From: Schistosoma mansoni
Lineage: Eukaryota > Platyhelminthes > Trematoda > Strigeidida > Schistosomatidae
Length of the DNA: 64,000 nt
Assembly (NCBI RefSeq): GCF_000237925.1
Contig: NC_031497.1
Location: forward strand, 8,489,675-8,553,674
Reading direction: 5' to 3'
Within the stretch, counting starts at the first letter, position 1. Every line of letters begins with the position of its first letter. The notes under the pieces were generated by a model. The model had not been told where the DNA came from and made no database searches. It worked only from the letters and a program-made list of their open reading frames with translations. Positions 1 through 12,769 of this stretch are shown piece by piece. The position numbers and the translations under genes are program-made.

Positions 1-1060
1 TTTGATTATTATCGATTTTTGTTTTTTGAAATTACTGTTTTGCATTTTTAACTGTAATCAGTTATCATTATTACTTTATACAAGTTTTCTTGATTATTAT
101 TCAGTCTATGACCTTTGTGTTTGTCGCTTTTCTTCATATCTGTCAATTGGACTATTATCTGACCCATAAATTATTTTCTTCCTTACTCCTTGATTAGTAC
201 GTAACCTCAATTGTTATTTATTGTCGAACCAATGTATAATGCAATCTTTCCTAGCCCCCTGTAGACATATATTTTCCATACAACAAATAATCACTGAAAT
301 AAGAACTTATCATAGAAAACAGCCTACAAATCTAGGTGAAGAAATGGACTGTTCATTTTGATAATCAATAACGTAAAAAATATTTACATGGAATTCTTTC
401 TGTGATAACACGAGTCAACTGATATAACCTTGGAAGCTTACATAGTTTTATGAAATCAGAATAGCTGTTTCACCTTAGTATGAGACCTACTCTGGAGTGA
501 GAATTCATAACTCTACCAGGGATTAATTCAAAGACAGTCAGGGTACGTAGAGAGCGCTTAAAGTTCGGTCTATCGAATTGATATTGAGTGGTTTTACAGG
601 TCTAACCATCTTCTAATGCTAACTTTCGGTAAGCGCATCGCAACCGATATGGGTGGATTCCAATGGTTACGGTTTCTAACTAGAAGTTCTAGAATTACCT
701 CTTAAAATCAGTACCCCATTAGTCGAACTAAGGTCAGACACTGACAAACCATAAAATCCAACATTCCCCATACCCCCCCCTTATGCAGATTGATGAATAG
801 CTAATTTATCATAGTTGAATAGCTAATTACTGGCAAATTTAAAAGTGAAGTAGATTACGCATACCTTATAATTGTGAATATTTAAAATGGTTAATTCTTT
901 CAGCTAAAATATGGTACCCGAAAGCAAATATCCTGAATTACTCGATTAACAATCAAAACTTCACAATAAATACATTCAATGATAAATTCATATTCAACAA
1001 AGAAAAAAACACCTTGAAAAGTTTAATGAATCTTGTATATCATTATCTGTTTTTGCTTAC
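1..1060. other. Non-coding, presumed MEF2 intron
   Basis: AT-rich sequence downstream of the exon 4 donor. No convincing exon seen. 440-600 contains a weak, decayed SINE-like segment on the minus strand (see separate entry). Confidence 0.5.
440..600 (-). repeat. Heavily decayed SINE-like segment
   Basis: Read on the minus strand, CCTGGTAGAGTTATGAATTC, then CTCACTCCAGAGTAGGTCTC, then TACTAAGGTGAAAC follow the order of the box-B/hammerhead part of the SINE at 62405-62640, but with many changes. No function is expected. Confidence 0.25.
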
Positions 1061-2657
1061 CTGGGAAATGCATTTTTGACTTATTTGTGCGTACACACAT
1101 CTTTGACGAAGAATATGACTGTAAATCATAAGAAGGATGGGCTAAATCTGAAACTGTTGTTGTCATAGGCGCTGTTGCTGTATTTGTTTTCAAATTATTA
1201 CTATTGGATGAAAGGAATAGTAATAATTCCGGACTAGGTACAGACTCAATAAACTGATCTGGTTTAAATGATCTTTGGTTTGACGGTATACTACCAACAC
1301 CGCTTGTAATTGTAGGATTGTTATTAATACTATCATTCTTATTACTGCTATTGTTACCATTATTAGTAGTTGTATGAGTGAATTTAGGGGATCGATTTTC
1401 ATTATTATTGGTATTATCATTTAGATTTTGCGTATTACTCGAAATTGATGAATTATTATTAATGACATCATTCAATGTATTGGACATAAAATGAAACGGG
1501 CTGAAGTTTGAAACGCACATTTCATCATCCAGAATATTTGGGGGATTCTGAAGTTGTTGTGGTGGTTGCTGTTGTATCTTACACGAATTTAATGAGGCTA
1601 TAGATTCATGAATAACAGGGAAATGGCTAAATCTCTCCTGCATAGACGGAGTACTGGATGAGGTTTGTAAATTATGAGATGAATTTTGTGTATCCCTTAT
1701 AAGAGTAACGTACGGGTCATCTTTACACTTGAGATTAGAACATGAAGAAAGATTACGATCATATGAACCGGATAATAACTGTCTATTGGATGGTGATGTT
1801 GAGGATAAATTAAAGGAATTGTTATATAGTTCTGACTGATTAGGTCTGCTTGAATCTGCTATTGCGGGTGTTTGATTGCCTTCCCATGATGTTATATTTA
1901 AATGCTTGCTGAGTGGCAGATGTGTTACACGATTTGAATCACAATAGCTAGTAGGAGGTGAAACAGTTGTTTGTTTCAAAGGTAGAATAGGGGAACGCGA
2001 TCTCGATTCTATGTTTGGAGAAGTTTTGGGATAAAAATACTCATCATAAGGTTCAAAAACAGGCCTTTTAATACGTCTCGATGAAGTAAGTGAAGAACGC
2101 TGTGTTGCATAACTTGATGGTTCTGAAAAAGAACCAGGACTTAAATGTGCACTGGTAGCTGGGCGATTACCGAAATTATCTGTATTTTGATTACCAATTG
2201 ATAGTGCCGACAAAAGATTATTATTAAAACAATCTTGAACTTCACTTCGAAAATTTTGAATATTTTCCGGACGAAATGAACTCAAATGATCACTTGATAC
2301 AATAGATTTCATATTAGGATCTATTAAAGACGATCCCCGATTATGAGTTGAAAACTCTTGAGATCCGAAATGTATTTGAGGGATATGATTTCTAGAACTA
2401 GAACGTAGATCTGAATTGAAAGGTTGATTTGTTTCATCATCTAATATAATCTCTCGACATAACTCGTTAACACGAGATTCACCTATTACTACTCCACTAG
2501 TAGTATCTTGTTCGTGATACATCAAATTCTCAGCTTTCTTTTCTCGTTCAGCAGATGTAGTGAAATGCATTGATGAACTTGGCGCGTATGTAGCGTTCAT
2601 ATGTTGGTCAGTTATACTCTCAGGTGTAACAGAATGTGTTATACCAGGAATATGTTT
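1061..2657 (-). CDS. MEF2: Probable MEF2 exon 4: long Asn/Ser-rich transactivation region
   Basis: The acceptor TTTGTTTAG precedes [10 protein letters not shown]. The frame stays open for 532 codons and ends at CAG|GTAAGC in phase 1, so a later exon lies outside the window. Composition is Ser-, Asn-, Gln- and Pro-rich, with a polyasparagine tract (about residues 400-440 of the exon) and a QQQPPQQ run, but no folded domain I recognise. One basic patch, [12 protein letters not shown], could act in nuclear import. The methionine at 2600-2598 is internal, not the start: the frame is open upstream to the acceptor. Confidence 0.65.
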
Positions 2658-5237
2658 CTAAACAAAGAAGAAATGAAATCTAAAGTAATATATAAACACC
2701 TTAATTTGAAGCAATTCCGACAATGGTTAAAGTTGACTCAAACAATTCGGTACTTAATCCTCCATTAAAAGAACAAAAATCCAATCCGATCGTTAAACAG
2801 GAAAAAATATCCTATTTATCTAGACACTTATTGTTTCCAGGCTTCAGGAAACTTTGAAAACCACCTACTTGACTTGCGTTGACGACTAAAATCATTGAAT
2901 GAGGTTTCATTTTATCATGTATCAAAAATATAAACGAATAACTAGGATTGGGCAAGATGATTGTTGAGTTCATGAACCAATTTAAGTTAGATTACGACTA
3001 AAAATCTGGAGGCACTAGAAAGCTATTTCATCCCAGTATGGGACTCCTAAGTAGTGGACATCTATGACCTCACATGCAGAAATCGAATCAAAGACCTTTA
3101 GTATCTCGTGCGAACCGTTATTCTCTACACCACTGAGCCGGTATCCAATGGCAGACAAGCTTAAATTCAATCGATCCATGGTATTGAGCGACTATTTTCC
3201 ATTGTCTCCGGTGGTCAACTTCCTCACACCATATACGGTTGAATTAGATTGGTCATGGCTTCTTAGTAGAACTCCGTGAATTTCCTCTAGAAACTAGTCA
3301 CCAGTTATCACCTGATGATTGTAAACATAAGGTCGTGAAAATCGTTGAATTCTGTTGAGACCACGATCCAATGTATGATTACATTTGTTTTCACGTTTAC
3401 AGGTGTTTTCAATAAAGATTGACAAGAAGAAACACACTACGAAAATGGTCTTCCCAAAAAAAGGCCATGCGACGTTTACTATAATAATAGGTAAACAAAA
3501 ACCAAACATCATTCAGAAAGTTTTCATTTATTCGTCCTGAATGTTGTAACAGTAACTGCGAACTACCACTTAATATTGCGCGTATTACTTAAGACCAGAA
3601 ACATTTTTCATCGATTAACAGTAGCATACAACTAATAAGTGCTAAGCAAAATAAGTCCCAAAATCATTATTGAATAATTATGTGTGTGCAAAATACTATT
3701 CCTTAGTTTCCACTAGCTAATAGTTTCATGTTCGATTCTCATCGATTCAACTGCAAAAGTTTTTTTGAAATCCGACTAAACAATAACAAATTACCGTTGA
3801 TTCATATGCTTCAGTGTCTTACAACTGTGATGAATGCTACTCATGTACAAATCACAAGATGTATGCATCATAATCAAGTTCCTGAAATAAGACAGTTGAT
3901 GAAACAAAATTTAGATATATGCAAAAATATTCTTTGAATTCCACTATACTTTGACATATCGGGTCAATTAGAAAACGACGAAATAATAAGTGCACACGAT
4001 TGGCATGAGGATGAGACATACACTATTGGTGGCTTAACTTCCTAAGGGATATATATATATATATATATATTCTCGATTCGGTTAGTCAATGAATTTGGTA
4101 GGTTGGACTCGTGTAAAGGAAAATTGCATATCAGTAATAACTTTCGGACACCGCACGACGCAACATTGTTTATTATAGTGACATAGCGATGCAACTATAA
4201 ATAGCTTTAATCAGTGATCTACTGAAACGACTTAAAACTTCGAGTACATAAACAGTTTTTTATTTTGCGAACACTTACTGGAGCAATGAAAAACCATATT
4301 AAAGTGAAGCAGCATGTTTCAGTAAGAAAAGTGTAGAAAACATACATGTGAATACACGAAGTTCTATAAAATAATAACAAATCAATTCCAACGGTAAGTT
4401 AAGACTAACATTGTAGGAGCAAGTTTATTAGGTGGTAGGTTGGTGGTAATGAATGCTACTCAAAAGATTGTTTGTAGGTAGTGTGTAGCGGAAAGTGACG
4501 TCAAAGTCTCTACAATTGTCAAAAGGAGTGAAGAGTTTCAGTGCATCGGCATAACACGTAGACAGCAGAAGAGAAGACGGTTCAGACTGCATAACACACC
4601 GAAAGACGCAGATGGAAGATTGAACGTATGTGTATCATGTTAACAATTCATAACCTTTCGCAATAAATAAACATTCCTCCTGCTTCTTGTCATTTACATG
4701 TGGAGATAGTTAGCAGGAAACCATAAACCTACGTTTTGTACCAGTCGACACTCATCAGCAAACCATAGATACAAATCCAATGGAATTGATGCTCCCAGTG
4801 AGATTCGAACCCATACCAGTCAGCTAGCTTGATAGTTTACGTCGTTATTAATGAACTGTGTCGGGCTGCAACAGAACTCTTTTAAAACTGAATCTTGCTA
4901 TCTACTACTATCCTGATAATTAAACTGCCATTCCTGTCGATAACACATGTCATTAAGTATGTATAGATGAATTTCTAAAGAGTGACACCATTCCAACAAC
5001 AAAAGCCAAACCAAAAGAGAATGAAATGTTTAATGTGTCCTGTTAAATAAGAGTCATTAATGAGAAGTTTAATCAGTTAAAAGATTATTTCATGTCATAA
5101 TCAACAAAGAATAGTTTTTTTTAAAAAAAAAATTGATTAGAAGTTATGCTGAAGCTAATTATAAGCATCGGAACAAAGACAAGAGAAAAAACTCTCCATG
5201 ATACATACCTTTAACAAAACCGGTACTGTTTGCTTAA

Positions 5238-5285
<48 letters not shown>

Positions 5286-8200
5286 GCGCTTAATGTGGAT
5301 CAATAATGTGCAAAACAAGGAAATTAGTTCATACTACTAAGTACGGTAAGAAAGCATCGCTATGTATGTATACATACGAATTAACAGAACAAGGTAATCC
5401 ATAATAGTACAATTTGAACAATGTTATCAAAAAAGCAGCAGTAAAAAAAAGAGAAAACGAAAATAAAATATGACTAACTGGTATGTCTGATATTGATCCA
5501 GGAAATTCCAGTGCCATTGAAACAGATGAAGTAATCGGTGTTTTAGTTCCTGTTCGTATAGAAACATCAGCTTCACTTAACTGATCAGTTGTATTTGAAA
5601 AAAACGGATCATTATTATTACTGACTGCATCACCATCCGATAAGTAAGAGAATTTGCCTTCTTTACGGTTGATCAACTTTATCAAATAATAATAATGGTG
5701 ATGATGATGGCAACGAGGATTATGTGTGTTTATTATGTGAAAAACATAACGAAGAAAAAAACAACAGTAGTATAAAGTTGATTACTTGCAGAATAACAAC
5801 AACAATGAAAAGGAAAAAGAAACCATGGTATATGCAACTTATCAGTTAGTAGTTTAAAAGAAGATATTTTATGATACCATTACTAACTATATTTATTACG
5901 TATTAATAGATAGACTGACCCATCATCAAAAAATACTACACATTAAATTTCAGATGAATTCCGACATTTTTAAATCTGTCTGATGAAATCGTCGCAAAAT
6001 AATAGCAATGAACATTTGTATATTTCGATAGACAAATTCCAATATTGAGGACATTAAATACTTGTTTCGATAAAGAAATTTTTAGATAATTCAATGGGTG
6101 AAAGAGATTTAAAACCTGGTACAACAAGTATAACGATCTAGTTTTCCACATATCTCAAGAACATAGAAAGTGGAGTTTATGAAAGAGAGCAGCTTAAAAC
6201 ATGAAAAGTTCATAATGATATATATAAAGTTTAGAGGAATGTAACAAAAAGCGTATCATCACAATTAGCGATCCACTTTGAATATCTATAACTCTACAAA
6301 AAATATTTAAGATCTAAAATCAAGTACCAGGCAAAACTAATCGCATTCTGCGAGCAACAGTGATATTATGTACTTTGAATAGCTTGACAATTTTTCAATA
6401 TAATTTAAACTTAGTTGACATAGAATCCATGTAACAATTTTCTTTATTAATTACCGTATTCCTTTAACAGTGTACAGGTTTGTGCTTTCCTGTTCAATAA
6501 ATGTTTTATGTGTAAATTTGCAATACTATCTGACTGTTCAAATTGACGTGTGTGAGAGGAATCCGAATTTGTAAACCAGTGGTTGAAAGCAGAATTGCTT
6601 AACTGCTAATATAAGTCGTATATTTTACGTAAAACACAATAATTGAAAAATTACAACCCAATTAACTAATTTATATACTTTACATGTAACATTAAGTTTC
6701 ACCCTGAAATTTACCACTCTCAAACTCTACTCCAAATCAGTAATGCTTCAAAAATACCGATAGACAAAAGCTGTGCACTTAAATGGACCCAAATTGCTTA
6801 TTTAATCACTTGGATAGAAAGGAAAGATTGTTGGATGAACTAATGTATATGTATCTTTGTAATTTAAACTCAAAATCCGTAATAAAATGAGAAATAAATT
6901 AAAAGAATAAGAAATTGGAAATTTTAGGACATTTTTTCAGCAAATTCAGTTATATTACTTCCAAACTGTAAATTTGTACAGTATCCTATGAAATTCGCTA
7001 TGAACTCAGTTATTAATATCAGCATTCAAATATCATAAGTTTTATACGATAGCGGATTTCGAGTTTATTCAATATTACCTCCAAGTATAAAACCTTGAAA
7101 CAAAAGGAGTACAAAAATAATACAAATCGTCTGTATTTAGATAGATAAAGCTATGAAAATTCAACAGACTTGTGGGGATTTACACTTTAGTCTATCAATT
7201 ATAACTATTGTATGAGAGCTAATAACATCAAAACAACTGTCAACAAACATCGAAGTCAGAATCTTCAATATGAACGTCAAGATGGTTCTACTATACGGGG
7301 CTGAAACTTGAAGAACTACCACAATCATCATCAAAAATATACAAGTATTTCTCAACAATTGTCTACGTAAGATACCCAATGTCTGTTAGTCGGATATTAT
7401 CAGCAACAGTCTACTGTGGGGGAGGGGGAACAAACCACCTTCCATCTGAAGAGAAAATTAAGAAAAGACGTTGGAGGTGGACAGGACATACATTGAGGAA
7501 ATCATCAAACTGCATCACGAGGCAAGTGCTAACTTGGAATCCTGAAGTCAAAGGAAAGAGAGGCAGACCAAAGAGCACATCGCACCAGGAATGCCGGAGA
7601 GACATCATAAGAATGAACAGCACTTGCAAACAGCTGGAAGGTAGAGCTCAGGAGAGAGTCGGTTGAAGAATTCTGGTCGGCAGTCTATGTTCTAAGAGGG
7701 ATAACAGGCATAAGTATATCATAACATGAATCAACTGGATGAATAAACTTTACCAAGGAAACTGAAATTCAAACTAGTACACAACTACACATTTAAACAT
7801 ATTCTACTTAAATAAATTTAAAAAAGAAACATAACTAACAGATAAATATGCATATACATAATTGGTAATGACAATAATGACGTAGCTCTTTATTATCATT
7901 TTCACCGACAAATGGAATTGTATTTTATGCATCACATGACTAATATATTAAAAATTCGAATGTTAACATGTCGAAGAGGTTTTGATTTTGTAAGGAATCA
8001 AATTGAATGAATGAGTTGTTAGGAAAGAAATGCATTCATATTTAATAGTTTGAGGAATTAAAAAAGTCCAAACAATGTTTAATTTCTTGTGACTATGTAA
8101 TGAAATTTTATACGTCTATAACCATTTTTCTTTAGTACGTCTAAAGAGATTTGTTTTGGTTCTATTTCGAAATACCAATGACTAGGTCGAAAATGAAACA

Positions 8201-11200
8201 CTTAGACTTTACGGCGAGTCTGCTACTGAATTCATATTGAATGCTTCACAATTTCAGAATCAGTCAATTTAGGATACTTCGTGACTATCGTCTACTAGTA
8301 ATAGATTGCATATGGTTGAAATTCATCACAAACCAAAACTTAAATAATTTCCACAAACCTTTCAGGATAACATTTGTTTGGGAGGTAGTATTCTCCACAG
8401 ATTAATCTCATTCGGGGTACCACCCAAAGCTAATGAACAATCAACAGTTGCTTCGTCCTAGTATGGGATTTATTAGTAGTTCCCTCTGGTTTTTCAACTA
8501 TATACCGAATGAGATCAATGTGTAAGAAATACTATAAATAAAATAAATCTCCACAAAACCCCCTCAAATAATATTTATTTTACGAAAAGTTTTTTAAACT
8601 TTCAGATAATCTATATGTGTAATGAAACAAATGTCAAATAATCTAGGATTAACTAGTGATTTCTGTTTAAACTATTAATCCCCTTAAAATTACATTAAAA
8701 CTTATCATAATCATTTCATGAACTAATTCATATCCTCAGATTACAATAAATATCAGGAATAAGTGACGAATGATATAATATATTATAATATTTTTAAATA
8801 TTTCTAATGTATCATCTTATATAATGAGAAAAAATTGAAATGGAACAGTAACTTTTTGACAAAATGCATCACAAGTATGAACTCTGTTTTGTTTACTTCA
8901 GTTTGAGCAGGCAAGTTGTATCATTAGTTCTCAGAAAAGGTAGAGAACATAAGTCTATGTTTTGTAATTCAGTGAAATACCAAACATTAGTATGAGGGTA
9001 GACATAGATGCTCTATACACGTATGACAACGGTAATTTTGCATCAATAAAGCTGAAATATGAATTAATATCATTAATATTTGTTACCATTGTTTTTCACA
9101 AACAAGTCTTATTCAGACAACCATTAAAAATCTGGAAGCACTGAACGGCTATTTCATCGTGGTATGGGGGCTCACCAGAAGTGCACATCTACGACCTCGC
9201 ATACAGGAATCGAATCCAAGACCTTTAGTCTCATAAGCGAACTCTTAGCCCATAGACTGCTGATTCGGTATCCGATGGTACTGCGTAACTTCAACCAATC
9301 CACGATATTGCGAGACCATAGTGACTAGTGGAGTTCAACCATATCGGGTGTGAGATAGTTATCCACTCCAATCAATAGAGGATGGGCGCACAATATCGTG
9401 AAGTTGCACATTAACACCGTCAAATACCGGGTCAGCGATCTAGAGGTTAGGCATTCGTGCACAGGACCGAAGGTATTGGGTTCAATTCCCGGACGAAAGG
9501 TCGTAGGTACACACTTCTGCTGAGTCCTATTCTGGGACAAAACCGCCGTCTAGTGATGATTTCAATAAAATTAGTCCGTGATTTAAAATCTATGAAAGTT
9601 TTCTACAAACCCCATACTGATGAAATAAAATTGTCAATGTCTACAATATAATGGCTAGTACATAATGTTAACTTGGATGAGATTAAATGTTAATTGAATT
9701 TAAACAATTAATACTCATAATAAATAAAAATAATATAGGGTGATAGAAATCATAGTAACTGAGGGTTAGATCAAATGTTTAGTTGAAGATTATAGAATGC
9801 ATAGAATGTGAATTAGGTAGGACTTCCAAAGATTCACAAGAATAATACTGCACTAAGATCAGTGGTTGATCTTACAAATTCACCAACCTACAACCTAGCG
9901 AAATACTTAGCTAGGATACTTAAACTGTATGAAAAGCTGATCAATCATGGAACTAAAAACTATATGGAATTTAAGAATATTATTGATATCATCGATATAG
10001 AAGAGGATGAAATAATGGCAAGTTTTGGTGTTTCTTCCATATTTACTAACGTACTTATCAATAGAGCGTTGGATATTATTTATGTTTGTTTAGAATCTGG
10101 TTCGGATTTGAATTTACGTTGCCCATTAGATCCATCTGAGGTTATCAAATGCTCGAAACTATATTTAAGATCCACCTTTTTCATATTTCGAGATCTTTAC
10201 AGACAAAAAGAAGGTATAGTTATGGGCTCCCCAGTTTCTCCGTTTGTGGCGAGTTTATTCATGCATTCCCTAGAAACTAGCGCAGTCGCAAGAAGTGTAT
10301 GTCCACCAAAGGTCTGGTTACGGTATGTAGATGACATTTTTGTTATCATTAAACAGAATTGTTTAGAAGAATTGAACATACTCATTAGATTTTATTTGAG
10401 TAACCTAAATATACAGACAATTGATTTACAGAATTTAACATGTCGTCTTCGCAAACACCTACACTAACTTTAAGAGTGTGATTTGAAGAAGTATTACAAT
10501 GCGAAAAAAATTATGTGGAATCTAGAATATTCTTCATGGAAAAATAAAAGGGTATCATTAATGTGACTGAAGAGATTGAAATAAGTCTAAACAGTAGAAA
10601 GTAAACGACAAATTGAAAGGTGAGAAAGACCCTATTAGAACCACAGTTTGTCAACAACACCAGCTAATTTCAGTCGTCTATGTTCACAAAGAAGTAACTC
10701 AGAACGTAAATAACATTCTTGACTATCTATTTTCTAACGGTTAAAAATAGTAGGGACACTAGGCTAGTACTGAATAATTAAATATTTTAACTCCAGGTAC
10801 ACATAAAACTGAACACCTAATAATACCAACAATTAGTTATATATAACGTAAAAATCAGCACATATGTTTGTCCATTCAATCAGTGATTAATGCTTTGAAG
10901 ATATCCATAATCAAACACTTGTAAATTATCCATTTCTTCTATTTTCATACATCATGTTCCAGCTCCCAGTAATGAAAGAGAACCGCTGTTTGTGCCGTTA
11001 GCAGCACAATATACGAAACGTAATGTTTTCGAGAAATTTTCAGTCACTATAATTGCCATTAGACGGCTAGAGACAATCGGTGAGTATCTATGGATATAGA
11101 TTTTGCGCTAGTGAGTGACAAACTCCAGGTACGAATATCTAAGAGAGTTCCAGTCTTTTCATGGTTCAGGATATACCCAACTGATAATTGATGAAATCTA

Positions 11201-12769
11201 AGTCGAGACTTTTTATTACTGGCTCCAACCATTAAGAACGAAATAAGGTGCAACTTGATATCAAGTCACTTGGTTTAATGGATATATTGTGAGCTCGATA
11301 GGTATGTTCCGGTCAGTTCTCCTGAAAACCCATCATTCTTCACCACCTAGTGAATGATTAGTGTAGCCATGGTAGTCAAGCTGATGCTTTTATGATTATT
11401 GCAACAAGATCTTCGGCCTTTCTTTTTTTATTTATTTAAACACATAAATATTGGTACAAAGGGGCACCAGATATGTATCGACATTTCTCAAAACCAATGG
11501 GGTAACCAACGCTAAAAGCCTGTCAGTTCATACCTTTTTATACTACAATAGATGTCTTAACACCTTATTAACTTTAACTAATAATTTCATAAATACACAC
11601 TATCGACTTTTTCTGGTTTGCTACGTTTTAGGCTTGTCACGACCTTTTGAATTTCGGTAAGAGTTATAAGGACAATCCCAATGTTTCATACTTAGAAGTC
11701 AAAAGGTTGAAAGAATATTACTTAATAGTTTATAAGTTAAAAAGATGTGTTAATATATCGCACAAAAAAATCAAGTTTACTTTGTAAACAAATACAACTA
11801 AATATAAACATACTTCTGCTATATCTCTATTGGTTTTTGATTCATGTGGTTCATTGAATTCAGTATATCGTAATAAAATTTTGTCCATATCTGAACTAGC
11901 ATATTGAAACAACTTTTGTGAACTCGTAAATACAATTAAAGCTATTTCACAATCACACAATATACTCAACTCGTATGCTTTTTTCATCAAACCCAATTTA
12001 CGTTTCGTGAATGTAACCTGAATAGGAAATAAATATTTTAAAAATAATCTAATATGGATGTATGATAACAAAATAAATAAAAGAATAATAAAATAATCAC
12101 CGACATGTAATATGTATAGTAAGGGCTGTATCAAAGATATCATGTAAGGATTAATAATGTTTATAATAAAGATGAAATATATTTGTGTACATAATCTAAG
12201 TAATTTCTTGGAAGTCGTAAGTCAAAACTATTGGGACGACTGGACTAAAAGAAAATATTTGCTGAATTGTCTTTAATTCTTCGTCAATGATACAATGAGC
12301 TGATTTCATTAGTTGACAAATATTCTGTTTGATTAAGCGTTTCATGAAGGTGAATTTAAGTAGCCGATTGGTTTCATAACGATTTCACTCCAACTTCACA
12401 ACCATTGAGAAAACTTAGGAGCACCGTTTAGTTGTTACGTTGTGGCTTGGGACTTTTCAGAAGTACGAACTACATTAGGAATCAAAACCAAGACCTACAG
12501 ATTTCGAGACGAGAACGTTCCCCTCCCAAATAGGTTAGAATTCAATGACACTCATTTCCAATTTCAGTTAACGATAAGTGGTAATCATTCAATCCCGTTG
12601 TTGGGTAACTGGAGTGCTTGCCACATTTTAAATATTTATCTCAAAGTTAGTCACTAGCAAGCATACAATATTTCATAGAAAAAGTGAAAAGTAAACACTG
12701 TAATCCATGACATACCTGACGATTTCGTTCGTCTGTAATCTTCTTGATGAGTATTTTTTTGCGACCCAT
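1061..12769 (-). CDS. MEF2: MEF2-family MADS-box transcription factor, spliced, 3' end beyond the window
   Basis: Nuclear DNA-binding transcription factor of the myocyte enhancer factor 2 family. Four coding exons are visible on the minus strand: 12716-12769, 11814-12017, 5479-5676 and 1061-2657. The first two encode the MADS box and most of the MEF2 domain: [18 protein letters not shown], then [39 protein letters not shown] and [16 protein letters not shown], almost residue for residue like animal MEF2. The first three junctions are all phase 0. Exon 3 has a DGDA...DPFF...DQLSE segment like the stretch after the MEF2 domain in vertebrates. Exon 4 is a 532-codon low-complexity region rich in Asn and Ser, as expected of a transactivation domain. 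It ends at a CAG|GTAAGC donor in phase 1, so the gene continues left of base 1. Introns of 698, 6137 and 2821 bp hold SINEs, an SR2 fragment and a Penelope-like fragment. MADS identity is certain; assignment of exons 3 and 4 to this gene is inference from phase, strand and composition. Confidence 0.88.
3000..3290 (-). repeat. tRNA-derived SINE with decayed hammerhead (SM-alpha-like family)
   Basis: Same family as 62405-62640: a hammerhead region (plus-strand text around 3015-3060), a tRNA-like middle including CACTGAGCCGGTATCC, then AATCGATCCATGGTATTGAG. Both the conserved CUGANGA box and the stem III end of the hammerhead are altered, so it should not cleave. It lies in MEF2 intron 3, in the same orientation as the gene. 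Confidence 0.6.
4049..4070. repeat. (AT)n microsatellite
   Basis: About 11 uninterrupted AT units in MEF2 intron 3. Confidence 0.9.
4775..4880 (-). repeat. tRNA-like SINE fragment
   Basis: On the minus strand it contains GGGTTCGAATCTC, a good Pol III box B, preceded by a CAAGCTAGCTGACTGG segment in box A position. The flank GTGTCGGGCTGCAAC resembles the region near 63500, suggesting one further SINE family. Confidence 0.4.
5241..5282. repeat. (TA)n microsatellite
   Basis: About 21 TA units, roughly 200 bp from MEF2 exon 3, within the intron. Confidence 0.92.
5479..5676 (-). CDS. MEF2: Probable MEF2 exon 3
   Basis: 66 codons between an AAAG acceptor and a CCA|GTTAGT donor, phase 0 at both ends. 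It starts LINRKEGKF, plausibly replacing vertebrate TLRKKGLNG directly after the MEF2 domain. It then has an acidic, Ser-rich stretch with DGDA, DPFF and DQLSEAD, reminiscent of DADDYF...LSED in vertebrate MEF2. The match is weak in sequence but right in order, phase and strand. Confidence 0.65.
7155..7735 (+). mobile_element. SR2-like (RTE clade) LINE, 3' fragment
   Basis: Translations match the C-terminal end of the SR2-type polyprotein: [12 protein letters not shown], then [30 protein letters not shown] and [10 protein letters not shown]. The same blocks occur in the better copy at 56927-58001. Several in-frame stops and frameshifts are visible and the RT core is missing. It lies in MEF2 intron 2, antisense to the gene. 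Confidence 0.8.
8435..8510 (-). repeat. Short SINE/hammerhead remnant
   Basis: TGCTTCGTCCTAGTATGGGA followed by TTTATTAGTAGT recalls the antisense of the hammerhead segment in the 62405-62640 family. Only this part is recognisable. Confidence 0.25.
9120..9345 (-). repeat. tRNA-derived SINE with decayed hammerhead, left member of an inverted pair
   Basis: Parallels 62405-62640: AAGCACTGAACGGCTATTTC (hammerhead end), the tRNA-like middle, and ACTTCAACCAATCCACGAT at the far end. The CUGA core reads CUGG, so it should not self-cleave. It faces away from a second copy at 9385-9580. Confidence 0.6.
9385..9580 (+). repeat. tRNA-derived SINE with decayed hammerhead, right member of an inverted pair
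   Basis: Plus-strand copy: CACAATATCGTGAAGTT, AACACCGTC, a box-A-like GATCTAGAGGTTAGGC and box B GGGTTCAATTCCCGG, then CTGCTGAGTCC...GGGACAAAACCGCCGTC. The last part aligns with the hammerhead of 62405-62640 but two core bases before stem II are missing, so it is presumably inactive. Stem III (CGCCGTC) keeps the GUC cleavage triplet. Confidence 0.6.
9840..10500 (+). mobile_element. Penelope-like element, reverse transcriptase fragment
   Basis: Carries Penelope-type RT landmarks in order: [46 protein letters not shown] and [12 protein letters not shown]. The YVDD box is the catalytic motif. No GIY-YIG endonuclease or complete ends are seen; it is a broken 5'- and 3'-truncated piece in MEF2 intron 2. 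Penelope-like elements of flatworms are known to carry hammerheads in their terminal repeats, and hammerhead-type SINE copies lie 260 bp upstream, but I see no proof that they belong together. Confidence 0.8.
10500..11420. other. Intronic, nothing recognised
   Basis: MEF2 intron 2 sequence between the Penelope-like fragment and a short LINE tail. No exon or known repeat identified. Confidence 0.4.
11420..11510 (-). mobile_element. 3' tail of the 48-kb type RTE-like LINE
   Basis: Plus text TTTATTTATTTAAACACATA then ATATTGGTACAAAGGGGCACC is the antisense of the 3' end of the LINE at 48104-52030. Only the last ~80 bp are present: a severely 5'-truncated insertion. Confidence 0.6.
11814..12017 (-). 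CDS. MEF2: MEF2 exon 2 (rest of MADS box and MEF2 domain)
   Basis: The acceptor TTCAG precedes GTT (V19) and the donor GAA|GTATGT ends the exon: 204 nt, 68 codons, both ends phase 0. It encodes the second MADS helix and the MEF2-specific domain, ending NRDIAE. The exon boundaries coincide with those of vertebrate MEF2 genes. Confidence 0.95.
12716..12769 (-). CDS. MEF2: MEF2 exon 1 (start codon, first 18 residues of MADS box)
   Basis: ATG at 12769-12767 opens [18 protein letters not shown], the start of the MADS box. The exon ends with CAG followed by GTATGT-like donor sequence in phase 0, at the same codon (Q18) where vertebrate MEF2 genes are interrupted. It is 54 nt long, too short to be seen as a long ORF. 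Confidence 0.93.
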
